Origin: an uncultured Collinsella sp.
GTDB taxonomy: Bacteria > Actinomycetota > Coriobacteriia > Coriobacteriales > Coriobacteriaceae
Reading direction: 5' to 3'
DNA: 33,724 bases
Assembly (NCBI GenBank): GCA_958349325.1
Contig: CATWCP010000009.1
Span: 1-33,724 of the forward strand
Part shown: positions 1-8,153 of the stretch, in pieces
How positions within the stretch are numbered: the stretch's first letter is position 1
How the letters are laid out: each line of letters begins with the position of its first letter
Translations under genes and position numbers: made by a program
Notes under the pieces: model-generated
The model's database searches: none
Told to the model about the DNA's origin: nothing
What the model saw: the letters and a program-made list of their open reading frames with translations, nothing else

Positions 1-22
1 GGCATCGACCTGTGCCGATGCC
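1..22. repeat. Inverted repeat at the window edge
   Basis: Arms GGCATCG (1-7) and CGATGCC (16-22) can form a 7-bp stem with an 8-nt loop. No T-run follows on the plus strand, and the left side is cut by the window, so it cannot be judged as a terminator. Positions 23-94 contain no convincing gene. Confidence 0.35.
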
Positions 23-94
23 CCCAACGTGGACACACATTTTGTCCTATAAGCCGAAGTATGTGGGGATATTTTGACTCTGTTACAAATATGT

Positions 95-125
95 AAACAA
101 AAAGGGTCCCGCACCTGCGAGACCC
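95..125 (-). terminator. Rho-independent terminator of secG
   Basis: On the minus strand a 9-bp stem (125-117 with 112-104, one G-T pair, 4-nt loop) is followed directly by TTTTTGTTT (103-95). It lies 25 nt beyond the secG stop codon, the expected place for an intrinsic terminator. Confidence 0.9.
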
Positions 126-150
126 ATTGCAAACGTATATACGCCGATGC

Positions 151-405
151 TTAGTAGCCGACGATGCCCTGCGGGAAGAAGAACATGCACAGGACGACGC
201 ACACAGCAAAAACAACGGCCATAATTACCGTCAGGCGATCGAGGTTCTGCTCCATGACGCCCGTGGCAGAGCTGGAGTTATACAGCGAGCTAGCGATCAT
301 ATCCGAAACGCCGGTGCCCTTACCGGAATGCATCAGGACGAGAATCGTCAGCGCCACGGCAGAGACAGCCCAAACGACAAACAGAAGAATCTGGAACGGA
401 CCCAT
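151..405 (-). CDS. secG: Preprotein translocase subunit SecG
   Basis: Small integral membrane subunit of the SecYEG channel, which assists SecA-driven export. The 84 residues form two hydrophobic helices (about 5-25 and 57-78) joined by a short polar loop containing the SGKGTGVSD stretch, which matches the conserved loop of SecG (family knowledge). The ATG at 405 has AAGGAG seven bases upstream. It lies downstream of gpmI but is separated by a strong terminator, so it needs its own promoter in 406-510; I could not pick one with confidence. A terminator follows it, so it is probably monocistronic. The position after gap-pgk-tpiA is the usual actinobacterial order. Confidence 0.93.
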   Translation of the reverse strand: MGPFQILLFVVWAVSAVALTILVLMHSGKGTGVSDMIASSLYNSSSATGVMEQNLDRLTVIMAVVFAVCVVLCMFFFPQGIVGY

Positions 406-509
406 AGATAAGCTCCTTAATAGAACAGTTCAAACTCCAGTACTGTACCACAATCCCCCGCTCTCCCCTACCTGCCACTCAAGGACGGGGTGGAAATGGC
501 AGAAATACC

Positions 510-544
510 AAAAAGGGGGTTGTCCGGTTGTGGACAACCCCCTT
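510..544 (-). terminator. Rho-independent terminator of the pgk-tpiA-gpmI operon
   Basis: A perfect 13-bp stem (544-532 with 525-513, 6-nt loop) with GGGGG/CCCCC at its base is followed on the minus strand by TTTTT (514-510, partly inside the stem). It begins 26 nt after the gpmI stop codon. This end of the hairpin points to termination of glycolytic transcription before secG. Confidence 0.9.
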
Positions 545-569
545 ACTAGAAAACGGTATTTGTTTTCTA

Positions 570-2123
570 TTAGGCCTCGGTGGCGAGCACGCGGCCCGTC
601 ATCTCGGCGGAAGGCTCAATACCAGCCATGGTGAGCATGGTCGGAGCGATATCGGAAAGACGGCCGTCCTCGATACCGGTGAGCTTGGCCTTCTCATCAA
701 CGATGATGAACGGCACGCGGTTGGTGGTGTGAGCCGTAAACGGATGCTTGGAACCGTCGGAAGCAACGTCAAACATGTGATCGGCGTTGCCGTGGTCGGC
801 GGTAATCAGCGCAAAGCCGCCCTTGGCGAGAATCGCCGGGACAACCTTGGACAGGGCATCGTCAACAGCCTCGACGGCCTTAACGGCGGCGTCGAAGACA
901 CCGGTGTGACCAACCATGTCGCAGTTCGCGAAGTTCACGATGTAGAAATCAGCGCGATCCTCGTTGATGGCGGCGACAAGCTTCTCGGTCACCTCGGGGG
1001 CGCTCATCTCGGGCTGCAGATCGTAGGTAGCGACCTTGGGGGAAGCGACGAGCACGCGCTCCTCGCCCTCCTTGGGCTCCTCGATGCCGCCGTTGAGGAA
1101 GAACGTCACGTGGGCGTACTTCTCGGTCTCGGCGGTGTGCAGCTGCTTCAGGCCATTGGCGGCGATAACGTCGGCCAGGACGTTCTCGGGGAACGTCTTG
1201 GGGAAGGCGACCTCGACGTCAAACGTCGGATCGTACTCGGTCATCGTCACAAAGTGCGAGAGCTTGATTTGCTCGCGCTCAAAGCCGTCGAACTCCTTGT
1301 CCGTGAACACGCGGGTCATCTGACGAGCGCGGTCGGGACGGAAGTTGAAGAAGATGGCCGCGTCGCCCTCGTGGATGCCCTCGTTGTGGGCAGCGAAGGG
1401 CTCGACGAACTCGTCGCCGCGCGGATCCTTCTCGTAGTAGGCCTTGATACCGGCAACGGGGTCGGTATCAGCATCGGACGCGTTGACCATGACGTCGTAG
1501 GCGCGCTGGATGCGCTCCCAACGATTATCGCGGTCCATGGCCCAATAACGGCCCGAGACGGTGGCAACGCGAGCGTCGCAACCGGTCTCCTCGGAGATCT
1601 TAGCCAGGAAGGCGCAGAACTCACTCATGTAACCGGCACCGGACTGCGGGTCAACGTCGCGACCATCCATGAAGGCGTGGACGCGAACGGTCTTGACACC
1701 GTGCTCGGCAGCCATCTTGACCAGAGCCTCGACGTGGTTCATGTGAGAATGAACACCGCCAGGGCTCATAAGGCCCATGAGGTGGAGAGTCTTACCGTCA
1801 GCCTTGACGTCGTCCATAGCCTTGACAAAAACCTCGTTCTTGGCGATGGAGCCGTCCTTGATGGCGTTGTTGATGCGCGAAAGCTCCTGAAACACGATGC
1901 GTCCGGCACCGATGTTGAGGTGACCCACCTCGGAGTTACCCATCTGGCCATCGGGAAGACCCACGTCCTCGCCCGAAGCGCCGAGCGTGGTGTGGGGGTA
2001 CTTCTCGTACAGGCTATCAAGGAAGGGCGTCTTGGCAGCGGCGACGGCGTTCTCGCCATCGGCCGGAGCAAGGCCGCAACCATCCATGATGATCAGGAGT
2101 GCAGGAAGATGACGCTGTGCCAT
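570..2123 (-). CDS. gpmI: 2,3-bisphosphoglycerate-independent phosphoglycerate mutase
   Basis: Cytosolic glycolytic enzyme interconverting 3- and 2-phosphoglycerate without the bisphosphate cofactor, using two Mn ions and a phosphoserine intermediate. At 517 residues it has the normal family length. Visible landmarks are the N-terminal MDGCGL metal motif (Asp14), the catalytic serine in MGNSEVGH (Ser64) and the C-terminal TADHGNAD metal motif. It begins 5 nt after the tpiA stop, so it is translated from the same mRNA; the preceding AGTAGGA is a weak ribosome binding site. Placement in the gap-pgk-tpiA region extends the operon by one glycolytic step compared with many actinobacteria, which use the cofactor-dependent enzyme elsewhere. 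Confidence 0.96.
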   Translation of the reverse strand: MAQRHLPALLIIMDGCGLAPADGENAVAAAKTPFLDSLYEKYPHTTLGASGEDVGLPDGQMGNSEVGHLNIGAGRIVFQELSRINNAIKDGSIAKNEVFVKAMDDVKADGKTLHLMGLMSPGGVHSHMNHVEALVKMAAEHGVKTVRVHAFMDGRDVDPQSGAGYMSEFCAFLAKISEETGCDARVATVSGRYWAMDRDNRWERIQRAYDVMVNASDADTDPVAGIKAYYEKDPRGDEFVEPFAAHNEGIHEGDAAIFFNFRPDRARQMTRVFTDKEFDGFEREQIKLSHFVTMTEYDPTFDVEVAFPKTFPENVLADVIAANGLKQLHTAETEKYAHVTFFLNGGIEEPKEGEERVLVASPKVATYDLQPEMSAPEVTEKLVAAINEDRADFYIVNFANCDMVGHTGVFDAAVKAVEAVDDALSKVVPAILAKGGFALITADHGNADHMFDVASDGSKHPFTAHTTNRVPFIIVDEKAKLTGIEDGRLSDIAPTMLTMAGIEPSAEMTGRVLATEA

Positions 2124-2128
2124 ATGTC

Positions 2129-2896
2129 CTACTCGCCTGCCTTGACGACCATAGAGGCGAAGTCGGCAGCCTTGAGCGAAGCGCCGCCCACGAGGGCGCC
2201 GTCAACGTCGGGCTTGGCGACGAGCTCGGCAATGTTGCCGGGCTTGGCGGAACCGCCGTAGAGAACGCGGATGCCGTTGGCGAGCTCCTCGCCGAACATC
2301 TCCTTGAGGGTCTCACGGATAGCGCCGCAGACCTCCTGAGCGTCCTCGGCGGTAGCGGTCTTGCCGGTGCCGATGGCCCAGATGGGCTCGTAGGCGACGA
2401 CGACCTGCTTGGGGCAGGTGATCTCAAGGCCAGCAAGGCCAGCCTTGACCTGGTTCACGACGTGCTCGACATAGGTGCCAGCCTCGCGGACCTCAAGGGA
2501 CTCGCCGCAGCAGAAGACGGGAACAAGACCGGCGGCAACGAGAGCCTTAGCCTTCTTGTTCTGGTCCTCGTCGGTCTCGTGGAAGTAGTCGCGACGCTCG
2601 GAGTGACCGATAATGCAGTAGGTGCAGCCAGCGGACTTGAGCATGTCGCAAGAAGACTCACCGGTGAAGGCACCCTTGGCCTCCCAGTACACGTTCTGTG
2701 CACCGAGGGCGATGGGGGCAGCCTGAATGCGGTCATGAACCGTGGTGATGTCGATGGTCGGAGGGCAGACGAGCACCTCGACGCCAGCCGGAACCTCGGG
2801 CAGAGCCTGAGCCAGCTCGTCGGCGAGCTTGGCGGCCTCGGCGACGTCGTTGTTCATCTTCCAGTTACCAGCGATAAGAAGGGTGCGATTAGGCAT
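2129..2896 (-). CDS. tpiA: Triosephosphate isomerase
   Basis: Interconverts dihydroxyacetone phosphate and glyceraldehyde 3-phosphate in the cytosol. The 255-residue TIM barrel has the AGNWKMN start with Lys13, the catalytic histidine in IIGHSERR (His98) and the base in AYEPIWAIGTGK (Glu170), with the phosphate-binding YGGS motif near the end. An upstream in-frame extension to 2959 exists, but the family begins at MPNRTLLIAGNWK, so ATG 2896 is chosen. This ATG lies inside the end of pgk (8-nt overlap ATGCCTAA), which implies translational coupling. Confidence 0.97.
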   Translation of the reverse strand: MPNRTLLIAGNWKMNNDVAEAAKLADELAQALPEVPAGVEVLVCPPTIDITTVHDRIQAAPIALGAQNVYWEAKGAFTGESSCDMLKSAGCTYCIIGHSERRDYFHETDEDQNKKAKALVAAGLVPVFCCGESLEVREAGTYVEHVVNQVKAGLAGLEITCPKQVVVAYEPIWAIGTGKTATAEDAQEVCGAIRETLKEMFGEELANGIRVLYGGSAKPGNIAELVAKPDVDGALVGGASLKAADFASMVVKAGE

Positions 2897-4079
2897 CGAG
2901 AAGCGCCTCCACTCCGGGCAGGGCCTTACCCTCGACGAGCTCCATGGAAGCGCCACCACCGGTGGAGATCCAGCTCATCTTGTCGGCCAGGTTGAACTTG
3001 TTGACAGCTGCGACAGAGTCACCACCGCCGATGATCGAGGTGCAGTCAGCCTCGGCGACAGCCTCGGCGATAGCCTGGGTGCCGTGAGCAAAGTTGTCAA
3101 ACTCGAAGACGCCCATGGGGCCGTTCCAGAACACGGTCTTGGCTCCCTTGACAGCCTCGGCATAGAGCTCCTCGGTCTTGGGACCGATGTCCATACCCTC
3201 ACGATCGTCGGGGATAGCGTCGGAAGCGACAACCTCGGGGACAGCGTCCTCGCCAAAGTGATCGGCAACACGGTTGTCGATGGGGAGCAGGATCTTGACG
3301 CCCTTCTCCTCGGCCTTCTTGAGCATCTCGCCGGCGCGCTCGACCCAGTCCTCTTCCTTGAGGGACTGACCAACGGACAGGCCCTGAGCCAGGAAGAAGG
3401 TGTAGGCCATGCCGCCACCGATGATCAGGGTGTCAGCGGAGTCGATGAGGTGATCGAGAACGCCGATCTTGGAGGAAACCTTGGAACCGCCGACGATGGC
3501 GACGAAGGGGCGCTCGGGCTCGGCGAAGATGCCGGTCAGCGTGTCGACCTCCTTCTCGAGCAAGAAGCCGGCGACGGCAGGCAGGTAAGCGGCGGGGCCC
3601 ACGACGGAACCCTGGGCGCGGTGAGCGGTGCCGAAGGCATCGAGAACGAAGACGTCGCCATAGGAAGCGAGCTTCTTGGCGATCTCGGGATCGTTCTTCT
3701 TCTCACGCTTGTCAAAACGGACGTTCTCGAGAACGAGGACCTTGCCCGGCTCGACGGCGGCGACAGCCTCAGCAGCCTTCTCGCCGTAGGTGTCGGCGAC
3801 AAAGGCAACGTCGAGACCAGAGAGCTCAGCGAGCTTCTTGGCGACGGGCTCGAGGGACAGCTCGGGCTGGAAGCCGGTGCCCTCGGGACGGCCGAGGTGG
3901 CTCATGAGGATGACGCGAGCGTTGTGCTCAACGAGGTAGTTGATGGTGGGCAGGGCAGCCTTGATACGGGTGGTGTCGCCAACGACGCCATCCTTGATAG
4001 GCACGTTAAAGTCAACGCGGACGAGAACGCGCTTTCCGTCGACATCGATGTCGCGGACGGTCTTCTTGGTAAAGGCCAT
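2889..4079 (-). CDS. pgk: Phosphoglycerate kinase
   Basis: Transfers phosphate from 1,3-bisphosphoglycerate to ADP, the first ATP-yielding step of glycolysis. The 396 residues show the N-terminal VLVRVDFNVP signature, the central VGGSKVSSKIGVLDHL nucleotide-domain motif, GGGMAYTF, and the C-terminal STGGGASMELVEG. ATG 4079 is preferred over an upstream in-frame start at 4115, because the family starts near MAFTKKTV and an AAAGG lies about 11 nt upstream. It is the first gene of the pgk-tpiA-gpmI unit and sits downstream of the gap terminator, so it either has its own promoter or depends on read-through. Confidence 0.97.
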   Translation of the reverse strand: MAFTKKTVRDIDVDGKRVLVRVDFNVPIKDGVVGDTTRIKAALPTINYLVEHNARVILMSHLGRPEGTGFQPELSLEPVAKKLAELSGLDVAFVADTYGEKAAEAVAAVEPGKVLVLENVRFDKREKKNDPEIAKKLASYGDVFVLDAFGTAHRAQGSVVGPAAYLPAVAGFLLEKEVDTLTGIFAEPERPFVAIVGGSKVSSKIGVLDHLIDSADTLIIGGGMAYTFFLAQGLSVGQSLKEEDWVERAGEMLKKAEEKGVKILLPIDNRVADHFGEDAVPEVVASDAIPDDREGMDIGPKTEELYAEAVKGAKTVFWNGPMGVFEFDNFAHGTQAIAEAVAEADCTSIIGGGDSVAAVNKFNLADKMSWISTGGGASMELVEGKALPGVEALLDA

Positions 4080-4102
4080 GTTTGCTTCTACCTTTCGTAC
4101 GT

Positions 4103-4125
4103 GTCTGCCTCCCATTACGGCAGAC
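4103..4125 (-). promoter_or_regulatory. Hairpin in the pgk leader
   Basis: GTCTGCC (4103-4109) and GGCAGAC (4119-4125) form a 7-bp stem with a 9-nt loop just upstream of the pgk ribosome binding site. There is no T-run, so it is not a terminator. It could stabilise the processed pgk mRNA end or be a small operator. Function is unknown. Confidence 0.4.
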
Positions 4126-4133
4126 GATTTCTT

Positions 4134-4180
4134 ATAAAAAGGGCGCGACCCTAGGGTGTAAGCCCTATAAGGCCGCGCCC
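4134..4180 (-). terminator. Rho-independent terminator of gap
   Basis: On the minus strand an outer 7-bp GC stem (4180-4174 with 4147-4141) encloses an inner TAGGG/CCCTA stem (4167-4163 with 4156-4152) and is followed by TTTTTAT (4140-4134). It starts 40 nt after the gap stop codon and separates gap from pgk. Confidence 0.88.
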
Positions 4181-4219
4181 TTCTTTAGACGCTCAACGAG
4201 CTATTCGCTAAAAGCTAAA

Positions 4220-5245
4220 TTAAGCAACGAACTTCTCGAAGTACTTGATGGTGCGGACCATCTGAGAGGTGTAGGAGTTCTCGTTGTCGTACCAAGAGGT
4301 GACCTGAACGAGGGTCTGGCCGTTGCCGAGGTCAGAGCACATGGTCTGAGTGGCGTCGAAGATGGAGCCGTGGGTCTCGCCGACGATGTCGCGGGAGACG
4401 ATCTGGTCCTCGTTGTAGGCGAAGGTCTCGGGGATGGTCTCGGCGTAGGCCTTCATGGCAGCGTTGACCTCGTCGACGGTGACCTTCTTGTCAACGACGG
4501 CGTAGAGGTTGGTCAGCGAGCCGGTCGGCGTCGGGACGCGCTGGGCGGCACCGATGAGCTTGCCGTTGAGCTCGGGGAGAACCAGGCCGATGGCCTTGGC
4601 AGCGCCCGTGGTGTTCGGGACGATGTTCTCGGAGCAGGCGCGGGAGCGACGGAAGTTGCCCTTGCGCTGCGGGCCGTCGAGCGGCATCTGGTCGCCGGTG
4701 AAGGCGTGGATGGTGGTCATGATGCCGGACACGATGGGAGCGAAGTCGTTCAGACCCTTGGCCATCGGGGCGAGGCAGTTGGTGGTGCAGGAAGCAGCGG
4801 AGATGATGTTGTCCTCAGCGGTCAGCGTCTCATGGTTGACGTTGTACACGATGGTGGGTAGATCGCTGCCGGCCGGAGCGGAGATGACGACCTTCTTGGC
4901 GCCAGCGTTGATGTGGGCCTGAGCCTTAGCCTTGCTGGTGTAGAAGCCGGTGCACTCGAGAACGACGTCGACGTCAAGGTCGCCCCAAGGCAGGTTGTTA
5001 GCGTCGGCCTCCTTGTAGATCTTGATCTCCTTGCCGTCAACGGTGATGGAATCCTCGCCAGCAACGACCTCGTGATCGCGAGCGTAGTTGCCCTGCGTGG
5101 AGTCGTACTTCAGCAGGTAAGCGAGCATATCGGGAGAGGTGAGGTCGTTGATAGCGACGATCTCGGAGCCCTCATGACCGAACATCTGACGGAAAGCCAG
5201 ACGACCGATGCGACCGAAGCCGTTAATAGCAACCTTTACTGCCAT
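4220..5245 (-). CDS. gap: Glyceraldehyde-3-phosphate dehydrogenase, type I
   Basis: NAD-dependent oxidation and phosphorylation of glyceraldehyde 3-phosphate in the cytosol. The 341 residues show the dinucleotide motif INGFGRIGR (7-15), Asp34 after the second strand (consistent with NAD preference), the catalytic SAASCTTNC block with Cys153, and His180 in TTIHAFTGDQ. The active-site block has Ala where SNASCTTNC is more usual; this is a mild variant and the cysteine is intact. ATG 5245 follows an AAAGGAG five bases upstream and fits the family N-terminus; the longer in-frame reading to 5347 is not supported. It is transcribed alone, with a terminator before pgk, so gap can be expressed at a different level from pgk-tpiA-gpmI. 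Confidence 0.97.
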   Translation of the reverse strand: MAVKVAINGFGRIGRLAFRQMFGHEGSEIVAINDLTSPDMLAYLLKYDSTQGNYARDHEVVAGEDSITVDGKEIKIYKEADANNLPWGDLDVDVVLECTGFYTSKAKAQAHINAGAKKVVISAPAGSDLPTIVYNVNHETLTAEDNIISAASCTTNCLAPMAKGLNDFAPIVSGIMTTIHAFTGDQMPLDGPQRKGNFRRSRACSENIVPNTTGAAKAIGLVLPELNGKLIGAAQRVPTPTGSLTNLYAVVDKKVTVDEVNAAMKAYAETIPETFAYNEDQIVSRDIVGETHGSIFDATQTMCSDLGNGQTLVQVTSWYDNENSYTSQMVRTIKYFEKFVA

Positions 5246-5317
5246 TGTGTCTCCTTTCGTAAGGCCCCCGCGAGCTACAGCGCCCGCCGTTGAGGCCCAC
5301 AAACTAACCACTCGCCT

Positions 5318-5393
5318 AATATACCTTTTTTTTGACTTGAATTTCACGAGAATGCTCGAAATTGAAAATCAAATTTACGTTAAAACGTTTTAA
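5318..5393 (-). promoter_or_regulatory. AT-rich gap promoter region with a 14-bp palindrome
   Basis: The 193 nt between whiA and gap turn sharply AT-rich. They hold a perfect 14-bp palindrome TTAAAACGTTTTAA (5380-5393) with a central CG, the general form of LacI-family operators. A TATATT hexamer (5318-5323, minus strand) is a reasonable -10 about 70 nt before the gap ATG; I cannot assign a good -35. The palindrome would sit upstream of such a promoter. No terminator for whiA is obvious here. Confidence 0.45.
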
Positions 5394-5438
5394 ATACTAA
5401 AATAGCAGCTAAATCCATATATAAGTCGTTACTTCAAA

Positions 5439-6368
5439 CTACCTGTTTGCTTCAATGAGCTTTTCAAGCCGTAAAACACGATGGTAGAGGGCTGACTTCG
5501 ACAAGGGAGGGTCAGCCATCTCCCCCAAATCACGCAGCGACAGATCGGGATAGCGCTCGCGCAGGTCGCAAAAGACCGCCAAGGCATCCGGAAGCGCATC
5601 ACGAAGGCCACGCTGCTCGAGCTCATCGATAAGCGCAAGCTGATGTTGGGCGGCACCGGCGCTTCTGGTCTGGTTGGCGAGCTCGGCGTTCACGCGACGG
5701 TTCACATCGTTCTTAACCAACTTGACCGCGCGCGCCTCCTCAATCTCGGCAACGCTGCGCTTGGCGCCAATCAGCTTTAATAGATGCTCGATTTCCTCGG
5801 CGCTCTTAATGTACACGGCATATGACCCCCGCCGTGCATTAACACGAGCATGGACCCCAATCTGCTCCAACAGATCGCAAAGCCCCTTGGCATATTGCTC
5901 GCCCTGCACAGCAATCTCCAAATGAAAATCGCCGCGTGGATCGGCCACGAAGCCGCCCGCGATGAGCGCGCCGCGGATATAGGCAAGTCTACAGCAAGGA
6001 CGGGCAACGATATGTCGGGGTACGCCGGCGACAAGTCCTCCCCTACGTTCGAGGATACCCAGCAGAACCAAGGCCTTATCCAGGTCTGGCTGATCAGGCA
6101 AGGTGATGAGGTAGTTTCGAACCTTATGCAATACAGATTTACGGACGGTGAACTCCGTTTTGAGCTTAAGGATACGATGCGTCAGCGTGATCATCGTGCG
6201 CGCGACGGCTCCCGTCTCAGTCGCAACCGTCAAACGATACCGCCCAGAGCCGGTAAGCGAGAGCGTACCGCTCACGCGCGTGAGGGCGGCAAGCGTCGAC
6301 AAGTCGCAGTATTCACATTCGGGTTCGCAGCGCGCAAGCTCGTCGCGCACCTCAGCGGTAAACGACAT
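5439..6368 (-). CDS. whiA: WhiA, DNA-binding regulator of the WhiA/DUF199 family
   Basis: Conserved Gram-positive DNA-binding protein. In Streptomyces it works with WhiB to control sporulation genes, and in Firmicutes it affects cell division and chromosome segregation; its role in a non-sporulating coriobacterium is not established. The 309 residues have the family N-terminus MSFTAEVRDELAR, a central degenerate LAGLIDADG-endonuclease-like region (about 90-190, with CCRLAYIRGALIAGGFVADP) and a C-terminal helix-turn-helix with DLSLRDLGEMADPPLSKSAL. ATG 6368 lies 6 nt after the rapZ stop codon, so the two are co-transcribed. The yvcK gene that usually sits between rapZ and whiA is absent. Confidence 0.96.
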   Translation of the reverse strand: MSFTAEVRDELARCEPECEYCDLSTLAALTRVSGTLSLTGSGRYRLTVATETGAVARTMITLTHRILKLKTEFTVRKSVLHKVRNYLITLPDQPDLDKALVLLGILERRGGLVAGVPRHIVARPCCRLAYIRGALIAGGFVADPRGDFHLEIAVQGEQYAKGLCDLLEQIGVHARVNARRGSYAVYIKSAEEIEHLLKLIGAKRSVAEIEEARAVKLVKNDVNRRVNAELANQTRSAGAAQHQLALIDELEQRGLRDALPDALAVFCDLRERYPDLSLRDLGEMADPPLSKSALYHRVLRLEKLIEANR

Positions 6369-6374
6369 GCAGGC

Positions 6375-7277
6375 CTATGCCTTCGTGTTGGCACGCGACA
6401 GGTCGCGGTGGGAGATGCTCACATGATACTGAGCGCCTTCCAGGTAACGGGCCGTGGCCTCGGCAATGGCAACGCTGCGGTGCTGGCCGCCCGTGCAGCC
6501 GATGGCGATAGAAAGCTGCGGCTTACCCTCCGCGATATAACCGGGCATGACCGTATCGAGCAGCTGTGTCCAAGCCTTCCAAAACTCCTGCGTCTTGGGA
6601 TGGTCCAGAACAAAATCGGAGACCTTTTTATCGAGACCGGTCATGGTGCGCATCTCGGGATCGTAGAACGGATTGGGCAGGAAGCGGACGTCGATCATAA
6701 TATCCGCTTCGACGGGCATGCCGTGCTTAAAGCCAAACGAGAACACGTGAACGTCCATGAGCTGCTGGTCGGACAACTCGGAGAACGCCATACGCAGCTT
6801 GTTGCGCAGCGCAGAGGTGCGCAGACGGCTCGTGTCGATAATCATATCCGCTCGGTCGCGAACGCCCTGCAGCTGCAGGCGCTCGCGCTGAATCGCATCG
6901 GCCGTAGTCTCCCCCGGCTTGGCAATGGGATGGCGGCGGCGATTTTCGCTGTAGCGACGAATCAGTACCTCGTCAGAAGCCTCCAGGAACACGATGTTGC
7001 AGCTCATCTCGCGCTCTTCGAGAGCGGCGACCGCATCGAGCAACTCGTCAAACAGTCCCTGGCTACGCAAATCGCAGGTGACGGCGAGATGCCTGCCCAC
7101 GCCCGTATTGATGCCGACGAGCTCGGCAAGCTGGGCGATGAGACGCGGAGGCAGGTTATCGATGCAAAAATAGCCCATGTCCTCGAACACGTGCATGGCC
7201 TGTGTGCGGCCCGATCCGGACATTCCGGTGATGATGACGATATCGGGGATGCGCTCCGAGCGCTCCGCCGCATCCAT
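6375..7277 (-). CDS. rapZ: RapZ/YvcJ family nucleotide-binding protein
   Basis: P-loop protein. In E. coli the homologue binds glucosamine-6-phosphate and delivers the GlmZ small RNA to RNase E; in Bacillus YvcJ hydrolyses nucleotides and affects competence. The 300 residues begin with the Walker A motif GMSGSGRT (18-25), where arginine replaces the usual lysine; as I recall, other actinobacterial members also have arginine here. The C-terminal domain has DVRFLPNPF and GCTGGQHRSVAIAE. ATG 7277 has AAAGGGAG upstream and is preferred to the in-frame start at 7331. It lies directly downstream of the amino-sugar operon terminator and is followed by whiA. Confidence 0.94.
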   Translation of the reverse strand: MDAAERSERIPDIVIITGMSGSGRTQAMHVFEDMGYFCIDNLPPRLIAQLAELVGINTGVGRHLAVTCDLRSQGLFDELLDAVAALEEREMSCNIVFLEASDEVLIRRYSENRRRHPIAKPGETTADAIQRERLQLQGVRDRADMIIDTSRLRTSALRNKLRMAFSELSDQQLMDVHVFSFGFKHGMPVEADIMIDVRFLPNPFYDPEMRTMTGLDKKVSDFVLDHPKTQEFWKAWTQLLDTVMPGYIAEGKPQLSIAIGCTGGQHRSVAIAEATARYLEGAQYHVSISHRDLSRANTKA

Positions 7278-7307
7278 GGCATCTCCCTTTTGCATGTGCT
7301 GCCTCCC

Positions 7308-7345
7308 GAAAACAAGCGCGGGACCCAGCAACCCGGATCCCGCGC
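7308..7345 (-). terminator. Terminator of the nan operon
   Basis: On the minus strand an 8-bp stem GCGCGGGA/TCCCGCGC (7345-7338 with 7323-7316) is followed by TTGTTTTC. It begins about 50 nt after the nanE stop codon and ends 30 nt before the rapZ ATG. The T-tract is interrupted, so read-through into rapZ-whiA is possible. Confidence 0.75.
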
Positions 7346-7396
7346 GGTCAATTGCCTATATTGAGTATACCGCCCCGAGCGGATACGAGGCCTGTC

Positions 7397-8083
7397 TTAC
7401 GCCTCAAGTGCAGCCTTGAACCAACTCGTAATACTCGTGGGGTGCGTGATGGCGGTGCCGACGACAACGGCCCAGGCGCCAGCATCGATCGCGGCGCGAG
7501 CCTCCTCGGGCGTATGCACGCGACCCTCGCAAATGATAGGAAGGCCGGGGAATTCCTCAGTCGCCTGGCGCAGGAGCGGCAGATCGGGACCGTCGGCCAT
7601 GGTGCAATCGATAGCGGCAACACCATGAGACAGCGTGGTGGACACCAGGTCGAAGCCCATGTCAACAGCACGACGAATATCCTCGATGGTGGCACAATCC
7701 GCCATCAGGAGCACACCCTCCTCGTGCAGCGGGCAGAAAGTATCCTCGACCGTCTTGCCATCGGGGCGCGGACGATCGGTGGCGTCGATCGCCACGATAT
7801 CGGCACCGGCAGCAACGCAGGCGCGAGCGTGACGCAGCGTCGGCGTGATGTAAACGCCCTCGTGCCCATCTTTCCACAGGCCGATGACGGGAACCTCACA
7901 GCGACCCTTAATGGCGGCAATGTCGGCAAGACCCTGGCAGCGAATGGCGGCGGCGCCGCCGAGCTCACAAGCTCGAGACATTTGAGCCATGGTCTCGGGC
8001 GTACGAAGCGGCTCGCCCATATACGCCTGAACGCTCACGACGAGCTTGCCCTTCAGGGATTGAATCAAAGGATCGACGGTCAT
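7397..8083 (-). CDS. nanE: N-acetylmannosamine-6-phosphate 2-epimerase
   Basis: Converts ManNAc-6-P to GlcNAc-6-P, the third intracellular step of sialic acid breakdown. The 228-residue TIM barrel has the NanE pattern: LVVSVQAYMGEPL at the N-terminus, GLWKDGHEGVYITPT carrying the catalytic lysine (Lys71), IDATDRPRPDG, and ICEGRVHTPEEA with the catalytic glutamate (Glu186), followed by the phosphate-binding AVVVGTAITHP. Catalytic assignments follow the characterised clostridial enzyme. It is the last gene of the operon: a hairpin lies between it and nanK, and a terminator follows. The lysine motif is GLWKDG rather than the commoner GIIKRD-like form. Confidence 0.93.
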   Translation of the reverse strand: MTVDPLIQSLKGKLVVSVQAYMGEPLRTPETMAQMSRACELGGAAAIRCQGLADIAAIKGRCEVPVIGLWKDGHEGVYITPTLRHARACVAAGADIVAIDATDRPRPDGKTVEDTFCPLHEEGVLLMADCATIEDIRRAVDMGFDLVSTTLSHGVAAIDCTMADGPDLPLLRQATEEFPGLPIICEGRVHTPEEARAAIDAGAWAVVVGTAITHPTSITSWFKAALEA

Positions 8084-8107
8084 AAGGCTGTAACCTTTCT
8101 CAGAACA

Positions 8108-8136
8108 GCCTCCCGAGGCGTGTTGTCTCGGGAGGC
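8108..8136 (-). repeat. Intergenic hairpin between nanK and nanE
   Basis: GCCTCCCGAG (8108-8117) and CTCGGGAGGC (8127-8136) form a perfect 10-bp stem with a 9-nt loop. No T-run follows on either strand, so it is more likely an mRNA-processing or stabilising element than a terminator. Confidence 0.6.
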
Positions 8137-8153
8137 TCCTACAGAAGATACGT

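Noticed and set aside
528..2261. 577-codon plus-strand reading frame opposite gpmI
   Set aside because: It is antisense to a clear gpmI with all catalytic motifs; long opposite-strand frames arise from GC-rich third positions, and its translation is low-complexity Val/Gly/Asp/Leu.
8108..8136. Intrinsic terminator between nanK and nanE
   Set aside because: The stem is strong but no T-tract follows on the minus strand, so it is listed as an intergenic hairpin instead.
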